A DNA stretch of 64,000 nucleotides from Protea cynaroides (Eukaryota > Streptophyta > Magnoliopsida > Proteales > Proteaceae): the NCBI GenBank assembly GCA_028583415.1, contig CM053275.1, forward strand, positions 2,277,040 through 2,341,039, given 5' to 3'. Positions 12,717-23,347 of the stretch are shown piece after piece. Position 1 is the first letter of the stretch, and the number at the start of each line of letters is the position of its first letter. The notes beneath the pieces are model-generated. The model was not told the DNA's origin. It did not search any database and worked only from the letters and a program-made list of their open reading frames with translations. Both the position numbers and the translations under genes were made by a program.

Positions 12717-13036
12717 AATGGACCCATATCTTCTCCTGCCCTTGAATGGCGTCCAGCCTTAATCTAACGGCTGGAGCTACCAATACACCGGTACGCTTAG
12801 TGAAGTCCAGTAATTGAATCACGGCTTGACGAACTGGATAATAAGAGATAGGGGTGAAAGTTTTACCCTGATGGCCTGAGCTCGCCCAGAACTGCCCTGA
12901 ACCCGATCAGGGCCTAACCCGGCCTGAACCCTGACAAGGCCCAATCAGGGTACAGGGTATTTTTTACCCTGTCAGGGTAAGGGCGGGTTAGGGCTGAGGC
13001 CTCGGGTAGAGCCCTGCCCGACCCTACCCGACCCTG

Positions 13037-13094
<58 letters not shown>

Positions 13095-14283
13095 GTAAAC
13101 CCTAATCAACTAATCTTATCTCCCCGACTCCTCCCCCATTCGTTTCTCTTTCTCCTAGCTGTAGCCGCACAGAGCCACTCATCGTCTCAGCCCCATCGTG
13201 AATCACTGAGTTCCGGTGACATCTTCTTCTTCTTCTTCGTTGACTGCCATTAGCCAGGGCCCATGTATTCTTCTTCTTTTTCTTCTTCTTCTTCTTATCT
13301 CTCTCTCTCTCTCTCTCTCATTCTGTTTTTTTCTTTAAGTGGGTTTTTGCCTATTAAATATCTACTGAACAGGGCATCCATCATCTTTAAACGTTTGCAC
13401 TTATTGTCACTATAGAATCAAAGGCGGGTGGGATTGGAGGTTATCACTGGGGTTGGCCGGAATCTGCTAATTAAACACCCCTTCAGAAACCACCTCCAAC
13501 GTTGTAATTGTCCCCAACTAATCCTCGCCATGGCTATGCAGGTCAGTATCCCAACCAATGCTATACAGAAACCAATCCAAAAGGCCAAGCTAATACAACT
13601 GCAAAGAAACAAACGAAACAAACCCAAAATATGCCAAAACTTGAAGTCAATTTCAAAAACCCAAATTGAGTAGAAGAGGAATTTTTTAAAGCTCTGAAGC
13701 TAAGCAGAAACCTAGCCAAATCCGAATAATAAATAAGCTCTGTTTGGTGATATCTTCTATTTCCTCCCCCCCATTTTCTATTCAATATGCTTTATGAGTT
13801 TTAATTAGTTTATACTTAGTAGTATAATGTCATTGCTAAGCTGTACTTTGATAAGACAGAAGTGATTAGTTTGTTCTAATCTACTATTACTTCTTCTCAA
13901 ACAAAACCACATCGCTTCAAAGCTGTTTTTATCATTGGCTCTGTGCAATCTGGCCCTAGCTGACCTTGTTCTTTGAGTTCAGCGTAAATCAAGGTAAACC
14001 CGACCCTGATTCAGGGTCAATCAGGGTAAACCTAGCCCAGCCCTGCCCAATCAGGGTAAATCAGGGTAGGGTAGGGTTTGGTAATACCCTGCCAGGGTAG
14101 GGTAAGGATTAAGGTTATGCCCTACCTTAACAGGGTAGGGTAGGATTTGGATTAGCATGAAAAATTTTGGGTAGGGTAGGGTTTGTAGATACCCGGCCCA
14201 ACCCGACCCTATTTCATCCCTAATAAGAGATGATTTTTTTCCTAGAATCGAACAACAGGAGACGATCTTACCACCAGAATACT
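12717..14283. mobile_element. Possible small palindromic MITE split by the hAT at 12849-14222
   Basis: With the hAT removed, the flanks read CCCATATCTTCTCCTG on the left and CAGGAGACGATCTTACC on the right, roughly inverted. The left part also holds a small hairpin: TAACGGCTGGAGCTACCAAT near 12766, then GTGAAGTCCAGTAATTGAAT near 12800, a form seen again near 16190 and 48500. Boundaries are approximate. Confidence 0.35.
12849..14222. mobile_element. Non-autonomous hAT transposon with CAGGGT subterminal repeats
   Basis: Termini TAGGGGTGAAA (left) and TTTCATCCCTA (right) are inverted with one mismatch, and a perfect 8-bp TSD ATAAGAGA lies at 12841-12848 and 14223-14230. Both subterminal regions (12868-13035 and 13995-14210) are packed with CAGGGT/ACCCTG words in both orientations, the arrangement expected of hAT transposase binding arrays. 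No transposase is present. The centre holds a (TA)n run (13040-13090), CT-rich tracts and a segment resembling a gene 5' end: a pyrimidine-rich leader, then ATGGCTATGCAG at 13530 and GTCAGTA, a possible donor. This suggests a captured 5' UTR and first exon. Confidence 0.88.
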
Positions 14284-14647
14284 GTCTACCTCCTGTCCAG
14301 TAATGGGTAGAACAGCTCCGTATCTTAATCACTTGATTACAATATCTAAAATTCTAAAATAAAATTAAGAGAAAAATACAACTATCTTTGAGGTGGTTTG
14401 CCTGAATTTCAAATACTCCTAAACTTTTCAAACAATGATGATCACTTCCAGTAAACGAATATTAAATTACAACTAAATCAACCTTTTATGTATATTCATT
14501 TAGATGTTAATGACCAATAGTTTTGGAATGACCAAACTAATTCCATTCATCTACAACTACTCTTCTCTCTTAGCGTACTATACCGCCATGGCTGCGGCCA
14601 AACTCTTCATCTTGTTTGAAGTTTTGATGAATAGATAATAAATTCAT

Positions 14648-15792
14648 GGGAAAATTTCATATAGTACCCAAAAACTTTGAGAAACATCACCAACCACTCT
14701 CGATTTTCAAAAACATTATCCACTGTATAAAATTTCCAAACATTTATCAAAAAGACTCAAAGCCTAACCTGAAGATAGTACCGTTAGATGCTTACATCAG
14801 CGGTTAACAAATTTTGGATTAACAGGAATGCTTTATTGTAAATGACTAGAATTAGAGAATTTTGATTGTTAATGACTAGAAATAGTTGTTTGATTTATGA
14901 GAAAAAGTTTTATAGCTCTTTTATGGAAAACATTTACATCTTCCATTTTCTCTTCCCCAACAAAGTCATTAGTTATATTTATGAAACCATGAAAACCTCA
15001 TCCTCTGAAACTTGGAACCATGAAATTAAAATTTGAAATTGTAAAATTGAAACCATAAACTAATCGGAAAGCTGATATGGTGATGTTAATCACTGAAAAC
15101 TGTTCGAAGGATGAGTAACAATTTAGCAATTTCATATGTTTCTTACGTATCATCCCATCCATTGGTGCATCAGATTCAACGGCATGTGAGAAAGCTAAGA
15201 GTAGTGCAGGGGAGAGATCGAGAGAGATGTAGAACGGTGGAGACTGGACAGAGAACGAGGAGAACGAGAGGGATGCAGAGCAAGTGTAGTGCAGGGAAGA
15301 GATTGAGAGAGATATATAGCGGTGGAGAGAACGATGCATAGGAGAGCCGAAGATCAGTATGATATTCCTTTGGACTATGAAATTAAGTGTTTCTTCTTCA
15401 TCTTGATTGAAGAAACTCTTTCATAGTCTGTTTCGGAATCCATGGCTACAACAAATTGTGGCGATACAAAATCCGATTCTGTTTCGGAACCCTTACTATT
15501 GATTCTTGTTTTTTATTTGGTTCTGTTAAGTTACATATTAATTTTGGGGTTGGAGAAATTTGCCGGAGATTTGATGTTGCTGGAGAAGGATCCAGATGTT
15601 GCCGGAGAAGGATCCAGTGGGGGCAGTAAGTTGTTACCGAAGAAAGGAACTAGTGGGTGGTAGATGATGTTTATCAGTTTAAAATGAAAAGAATATAATC
15701 ATCTCTGAGAAAATTTCAACTGATGTTTTTAAAAATCTTAGGCGATATGTGATGTTTTTCAAAGTATTTAAATACTACGTGAAATTTTCCTC
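14648..15792. mobile_element. Non-autonomous DNA element with AATTTTCC termini
   Basis: The left end GGGAAAATTTC and the right end GAAATTTTCCTC are inverted. The similarity continues inward: ACTTTGAGAAACATCACC on the left matches the complement of TGTGATGTTTTTCAAAGT on the right. The flanks carry an 8-bp repeat AAATTCAT (14640-14647 and 15793-15800). The inner ~1 kb has no recognised protein. It resembles the element at 49373-50984 in termini and size. Confidence 0.65.
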
Positions 15793-16885
15793 AAATTCAT
15801 ATATTCGTTACCCCCTGCCCCGATTCTTGAAACTCTGATAAGATTTAGCATTTTGCCTATCGCCCCCAGTAAACTGAGACATCAGTCGTGAGTGTTTGAT
15901 GGCTTGTGTAAAAGTGCGACAATGATCTTGAAACCGTGATGCTTTTGAAGGAACATTGGTAGAAAAACGTTTAATTTTCATATCGAGAAACAATTACAAG
16001 TTACCCAAACTGGAGTCTTTGTAGCTTCCATGTGAAAGATTATACATATTGATCAAAATAGGAAAAAACCACCATCCCCTAGGAAGTGTGAGAGCTGCAG
16101 AGGAAAGATATCTGAACTTTATCATCAACTGACTCTGCTTCCACCAAGGAAGGGGGGAAAAATCTTCTCTAAGTTATCCAATTTCTTCAGCCTTGATTCA
16201 ATGGTTGGAGTTTACCAGGCGCACATACCAATGTAGGTATACACTTCAGATGAACTCCAGCCATTAGATCACGACTAAAAACAATCCAACGACAGGAGAC
16301 AATATGAGTACGGAAAGGGGGCATGGAATTCTAGCAAGACTCAAGAGTTTATAATGATTGAACATTTTTGAAATCCTCCATGAATAGTTTTAACTGAAAA
16401 AAGTAGGTAAATAAGTAATAACCTTTGTCAAAAGATTATTCGTTAGCTACTTAGTTGTAGCTTTTTCACCCAATCAGAAAACTGTGCTCTAATCTAAATA
16501 ATACAAAACAAGAGCAAAATGGACCACAGAAACCTAAAATACAGAGTAATTTAAAGGTCAAATCTACAGATTGGGCAAAATGTCTTTTTCAGCCACTAAT
16601 AACTTTAGACATCAACAACTGATCTAAATTCATAACGTACACAAGGCCTAAACCTCCTACTGTTTTCTCAGTTCTCATCAACAACCAGTTTATCCAAGCA
16701 TTTCCAAATGACACTAGTCAAACCCATTTCGCTGCGCCATGACAGAAAACATGAGGGGCAAAGGCAGGGACTGAAAAGGAGGAAAAGAAAAAAAACCATT
16801 AATTGTTCTTCCTTTCTTTCTTCAAAGAGAGGAGAGAGTTGATCTAAGTGTCAATGGTCAGTCTGCAACCCAAAGATCCCCCACC
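15793..16885. other. Intergenic, with one small hairpin repeat; acidic-gene 3' UTR at right end
   Basis: No gene recognised. A small hairpin repeat lies at 16190-16290 (listed). The part adjoining 16886 is presumably 3' UTR of the acidic-protein gene on the minus strand. Confidence 0.4.
16190..16290. repeat. Small hairpin MITE, copy 1
   Basis: TTGATTCAATGGTTGGAGTT at the left pairs with AACTCCAGCCATTAGATCA at the right, around a core of ACATACCAATGTAGGTATAC that is itself partly palindromic. A similar layout recurs at 48490-48600, and less exactly near 12750 and 46960-47050. Confidence 0.55.
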
Positions 16886-19800
16886 CTATCGCTTGGACGA
16901 CGGTCTCTTGTCATCCTCATCACTACCATCATCATCAGAATCATCTTTACTTGATCTCTTCCTCTTAGTTGAGATCTCACCCTTTCCACCAGCATCACTG
17001 TCCTCATCCTCTTCATCAAAATCTTCATCCTCTCCATTTGCTTCCCCTGGCTCAAAATCACTGGCATCTTCCTCATCTTCAGCATGACCTACTGGTCTTA
17101 CAAGATACTCTGTTCCCATATCCTCCTATGTAGTTAATGTAATATGAAATCATAAAATGAGACAGGTAGAGCACGAGATCAGGAATGAAGCAGAATAATT
17201 ACAAAAAGGATATATAAGAAAATTCACACATTAGAGGTGATACAGAAGATTAGAGAAGAAGATTCCAAGTGAATCATTGCACCCCCAAACAAAAACAATA
17301 TACATATATGTTAATGAACATGGTTACCCTGTAAGAATACCCAAGGCACATATGAGAGAACAACTAGACACCCAATTTCGTAACTTGGAAGGATCTCATA
17401 TGCCAACAGAGAACCCTATCTGGGTTAACCTAACATAACAATTTATTGCATACTTAAACAAAGAGCTGAGGGAACAGTCTAATTGGCAGAAGTTGGCTGG
17501 TTTATGCAAATAATACAGAACAAGTTAAATGTGAAACAATCAGAAATAAATAAATTAGAATGGAAAACACATTCCACTTAAAGTAGTTATTTATATTCTG
17601 AAATTGCATCCGAATATCGGAATACGTAGCAAGGTTGATTTCATTGACTTCAGACAGATGGGCAAACTTCAGCCTAACCCTTGTATAAGACCCCTTCTGG
17701 TATATGTCTGTCCCTAAGATAAGACATTCAACAAATGATAAACCAAGAACTCCCACTTTACTTGAAAACCCAAACCCAACCAAGTCGAGTACTGACACCA
17801 ACCAGCTCCAGTTGATATTGTGAACAACATTATAAAGAAGGGAAACTTCTATCCTGAGAAGGAGCTCCTGAACTAGAGTGCAGCCAAAGCAATTCCGTTC
17901 TGTGCATGGATCACCATGTGGCCCCTAATCAAGTCTCTCAGTTTCTTAGAGCATTCACCTTGACCCCGTACTAATTGTGATGTGTTTTTTTTGGGTCTTT
18001 TCAGTTTTCTGTGATCCTTGTGTTCCTCTTCATCTTGGGGGGATTTGGGACTTGCATTGAGTGTTGTTAGGTCTCTTCCCACCTTCTTTGGGGAGGTTCC
18101 TTGTGTGGCTCCTCCCTTTGAGAGATCCGATGTATCCTTCTCTTTTTCTCTAATAAAGCGATCTAAGCTTCAAAATATATATCTTTCACAAAAACTAACA
18201 AGATCAGACAGGTAACCATAACCTTACACCACCTGAAAACCAGAACCAATGTAAGGTTGTCAATATCCAGAAAGGACCAAGATTGGATTGCCCTAGGTCC
18301 AGAATTTCCAGTTAGAAGTTGTTAAACTGTAATAGTCCACACGATATGACATGGTTACAGTCCTTATAGTGTAGGACTCCTTAAAGTTTTTGCTCATTGC
18401 TGCGGAATTGAAGTGGGACTCTATGTCTTTGGTTGCTATGTTGGAATAGTATCCCACAATCCTATCTAATGATGAGTTTTAGTTAGATAGAAGTCCATTC
18501 TAGTTAGGACACTAAAGTCCTAAACTAATATGTAATCTATTAGCATAGCTTATGGGTGGTAGTTTTATTTTAGACTTTTATGTGATTTGAGCTTTTTAGT
18601 TTATATATATATATAATATCACTAGAGGGAAAGGATCAAACTACTGATTCTGCTCCTCTTAACAGAATCGTTTTCTTCTATCTCCATTCTTCAAACTCTC
18701 TTCCTTCTTCTGGTTTTCTTTTTCTTGTAAGCATGAAAACAATTAAATACCCACTAAAAGATCAGGTCGGAATGTTCAGTAAACTTTAAATTGAAAAACC
18801 TTAAGAAATCTAAAAGCCATCCCTGAGTTTTTCAACAACCCCACAAGACCTCTTGATTTCTCCATTATTGATTTAATAAGGAATTTCTAGTACATTGTTG
18901 TTCCTTGAAAGGACAAGAGGGAAAAATCTAAAAGCTCTAATATTTCTTCATGTGACATCTTTGTAAATCCAAAAGAATTCTCCAAAAGAATTCTTCCATG
19001 TTCGACCTAGTTCAAGAATGGCAGCCAAGACTAGTTTTTCCACCTCCAATTGATTGAGCGTCATCTCTAGCTCATTCATAAGAAGATGACGCATGCCCTG
19101 TTGCCGGTACTGAAAATTGGTACCAATTAGAGGCATCTCCACAATCGATAGTCCATGGATCCTCACAGTGGCCACACATATCACTCAATCTACAAAACCA
19201 TGGTATAGAATGTTTAGAAGTTCAACCTTCTAAATTTCGATCTTTTATTATAAAGAATATCAACTACAAGATTCCTATTGAAATGAGGATCCATGATAGG
19301 ATCAAAGCATGCATGCATGATGGCTTCGGCATGGGATAGCTTAACAAGATTATCAATCTTTAACAAGATTATCAATCTTTAACAAGATTAACAATCTTCC
19401 CCGATCTAAACATAGTCCAGGATATGCCTCCAATGCTGGAATGGTTCGATTTGCCAAGAATTTGATAGAGATGCCCAAATATCTGAAAACACTTTTGGCT
19501 GCAAAAGTAATGTGATTGACAACTTCCAGGGATTGGTAGTTCTCTTTTGGTCAAACAATCCACAGGGTATTGACTTGTGCAAAGGTAACAAATGCTAGTG
19601 GAGGACCAATTGTTGCTACTAGAGTCTCTCAAACCACAAATTCCATATCGACAAGATGGACAAAACCAATTTCCCGTTGGGACATTCTCAAGCACAATGC
19701 AATCCAAATGATATGAGAAAGTGTAGGATTCACAAAGAATGAACTTTCCTCCATAATAACAAGCCGAACATATATTGTCACTTTGAGGGGAATTGTTGTA

Positions 19801-22800
19801 CCTCATTCGCTTCTGAGGATTAGATACTATATCTTTAAACCCGACCTTTTTATCCATAGTTGTCAAAGCGCCAAGGCGAACAGAGGCCTGACCATAGTTA
19901 GTAAATACGCATATAATACACGTATTAAATGTGTACCCTTTTTTTAAACGAGTTTTTCCAAATTTTTCCGAATATACATAGAGAATCTCGTAATGTTTTT
20001 TTTTATAAATAATGAAACGTATTATACACGATCAATACACGTATGGTGTATTAAACGCATATAATACGGTAACAATTATTAAAAAATAATAAATTAAAAA
20101 ACAAATCGTAAAAAAGAACCCTAAAGTCTACTGTCGTGGGTTATGTTCCCCAAAGTAAAACAGAACCCTTTGTCCCTTCCACGACCATTGGTGACTCCAA
20201 CTGTTAAGTCATAAACTCACAATTTGTTCCCCAAATCCTTTCCCTGTCAACTTGTTCCCCAAATCCCTTCCACGGCCGTCGCCATGCAAGGATCTTGCAA
20301 TCATATAAGTCGTCAGTGGTACTGCCAATTTGAGCTTTGATCTTCTACATGCTATCGTATTAATGCTGTACACGTTTTTTTAAAACGAATTATTAGTCCC
20401 CGTATCAAAGTCTGACTCCGTTTAATACCCGTATGTATTCGTATCCGATTTTTTGCCATATCCGAACTTACTAACTATGGGCCTGACTGGACGCCTAAGC
20501 AACCAAGGCACCCACCTAAGCGATCAAGTCGCCTGCCTAGGCGACCAAGGTGTCCCAAGGCAACATGGGCGCCCAGGCAACACCTAGGCAACTATGTTTT
20601 TATCATAACCAAAAAAAGGTAGACGTCTACAGCGGTATGTAACAACTTCATCATGTTCTGCTAGAACATCAAATGCCTTTTGGCCCACATTGGGTTGGGA
20701 CTCGATATTACCATCAACCTGTTGGAATTGCTTCGAGGCACTTTTTCCTCTAATACATCCTTTTTCTTTGATCGCATAGGAAGCCTTCCCCTCTCTCCCT
20801 TTTCTGGTTATGATAAAAAGGTCAAGCTTAAAGATATAGTATTTAATCCTCAAAAGCGAATGAGGTACAACAATAGCCCTCAAATGACAATATATGTTCA
20901 CCTTGTTATTATGGAGGAAAACTCATTCGTTGTGATTCTTGCCCTTCCTCATATTATTTGGATTGCATTGGGCTTGAGAATGTTCCAACGGGGAACTGGT
21001 TTTGTCCATCTTGTCGATGTGGAATTTGTGGTTTGAGAAACTCTAGCAGCAACAATCGGCCCTTCACTAGCATTTGTTACCTATGCACAAGTCAATACCA
21101 TGTGGATTGTTTGATCAAAAGAGAATTACCAATCCCTGGAAGTTGTCAATCACATTACTTTTGCAGTCAAAAACGTTTTCAGATATTTGGGCATCTCTAT
21201 CAAATTCTTGGCAAATCGAACCCTACCAGCATTGGAGGCATATCCTGGACTATGTTCAGATCGGGGAAGATTGATAATCTTGTTAAGCTATCCCATGCCG
21301 AAGCCATCATGCATGCATGCTTTGACCCTATCATGGATCCTCATTTCAATAGGAATCTTGTAGTTGATATTCTTTATAATAAAATATCAAAATTTAGAAA
21401 GTTAAACTTCCAAACATTCTATACCTTGGTTTTGTAAAAGGTAGATAAAGTGATATGTGTGGCCACTGTGAGGATCCACAGACTAACGGTTATGGAGATG
21501 CCTCTAATTGGTACCAATTTTCAGTACCGGTAGCAGGGCATGTGTCATCGAGGTGGAAAAACTAGTCTTGGCTGCCATTCCTCAACTAGGTTGAACATGG
21601 AAAAATTCTTTTGGATTTACAGAGATGTCACATGAAGAAATATTAGAGCTTTAAGATTTTCCCCTCTTGTCCTTTCAAGGAACAACAATGTACCAGAAAT
21701 TCCTTATTAAATCAATAATGGAGAAATCAAGAGGTCTTGCCGAGCTATTGAAAAACTCAGGGATGGCTTTTAGATTTCTTAAGGTTTTTCAATTTAAAGT
21801 TTACTGAACATTCCGACCTGATCTTTTAGTGGGTATTTAATTGTTTTCATGCTTACAGGAAAAAGAAAACCAGAAAAAGGAAGAGAGTTTGAAGAATGGA
21901 GATAGAAGAAAACGATTCTGTTAAGAGGAGCAGAATCAGTAGTTTGATCCTTTCCCTCTAGTGATATTATATATATAAACTAAAAAGCTCAGATCACATA
22001 AAAGTCTAAAATAAAACTACCACCCATAAGCTATGCTAATAGATTACATATTAGTTTAGGACTTTAGTGTCCTAACTAGAATGGACTTCTATCTAACTAA
22101 AACTCATCATTAGATAGGATTGTGGGGTACTATTCCAACATAGCAACCAAGGACATAGAGTCCCACTTCAATACCGCAGCAATCAGCAAGAACTTTAAAG
22201 AGTCTTACATGATAAGGACTGTAACCATGTCCTATTGTGTGGACTATTGCAGTTTAACAGAATTATTTATACACACAGTAAACCAAGGCAAATCCAGCTA
22301 AGCCTAAAGAATTTTACATTCAACTTTCTCTTTCTCTTTTTTGGCTGACGAACTTTAAACATCTCTACACTCAAGCAATATCAACAATAAACAGAACACT
22401 TCATGATTGATGAATGGTACAATATATATAGTATTTCTCATTGTGATTGGGCTACAGAGGGCCTCAACCCTAGCTAGAATGACAAAACTCACAATGGGTT
22501 TATCCAGCCAAAGAGATGCCCCGGGGTCCTGAAAATGAATCCAGGCTGGGATACTTAAGATACTCGCATAGAAAGGCCTTCTTCGGATGCCTGAATATCT
22601 GTCAGATGGCAGCTCAGTGGGGCCCAAATATTATAGACAGGTAGTCCTTGAGGTCCCCTGTTCACATATCAAATTTTAGCCTAAACAGAGTTTACCAAGG
22701 GGCAAAACAGAGCTTTGAAAAATTAGGAGTATGAAAGACTACACAGTAGTCGTCGGAGAGGGAGGGTTTATGATTAAACTATGGTCTAAAATTTGACATG

Positions 22801-23307
22801 TCGCTAATCCATATCATGTACTCTCTATCCAACATTTAGAATTGCCATACATCATTCCGAATGGCACAATAAGGTGGCTGCCAAGGAAGCCCTTCTTATG
22901 TGGGCCATGTAAAAACATCTATGCGATACTTAAGATTTGCCATAGCACTAATACGAAGAATTCAAAATACTAAAAAGTTCAAAAATGAAATGCGTAAAGG
23001 GAATAACAACGCAAAAGGCAAAAGTAAAAAAATAAAAATAAAAGAAATAGGAAAAAATAAATCTTTCCCAATAACTTGAAATTTATTTAGTATTTCTTTG
23101 GTGTGGGGGGTGTGGGGTAGGGGTGAGCTGACAGCACTTCTTCAAGAAACTGGCTCATTTAGAACTATGCAGCAATCATTTCACGGCAATAGCATGAAAC
23201 AGGTTTTTGTTGAACATGAGAGAGAGAGAGAGAGAGAGTCGAATAGATACCAATAAGATGATGGAGGGGAATTTTTTTTTAAGTACAGAGTACAGTGAAC
23301 ATGACCC

Positions 23308-23347
<40 letters not shown>

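Larger units (their letters stand above)
18957..20790 (-). pseudogene. PHD-finger/GNAT (IDM1-like) pseudogene, left arm
   Basis: IDM1-type proteins are nuclear histone acetyltransferases with a PHD finger and a GNAT domain. Minus-strand pieces in order: upstream coding to 20597 (VGQKAFDVLAEHDEVVTYRC), an interruption by the hAT at 19855-20596, then the PHD region 19372-19854 (ICSACYYGGKFILCES..., NVPTGNWFCPSC), then the GNAT region 18957-19184 (ATVRIHGLSIVEMPLIGTNF, RQQGM acetyl-CoA loop, VEKLVLAAI). Defects: the transposon insertion, loss of one PHD zinc ligand (CESY where the other copy has CDSC), and a 19-bp unit present three times at 19342-19398 that brings in a stop after KIVNLVKD. With those changes it cannot make a full protein. 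Confidence 0.82.
18320..22260. repeat. Long inverted repeat (~1.5-kb arms) of a PHD/GNAT gene
   Basis: The left arm is 18320-19854 and continues after the hAT insertion at 20597-20625. The right arm is about 20798-22260. Matching words read in reverse complement from the outer ends inwards: GTTAAACTG/CAGTTTAAC, GATTCTGCTCCTCTTAACAG/CTGTTAAGAGGAGCAGAATC, TTGTTCCTTGAAAGGACAAG/CTTGTCCTTTCAAGGAACAA and GGGATTGGTAGTTCTCTTTT/AAAAGAGAATTACCAATCCC. Arms differ by scattered substitutions and a few indels. The loop, ignoring the inserted hATs, is only about 170 bp. The repeat lies entirely within an intron of the acidic-protein gene. Confidence 0.93.

Noticed and set aside
23281..23345. CRISPR-like or satellite array
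   Set aside because: A simple AC dinucleotide run; CRISPR arrays do not occur in plant nuclear DNA.
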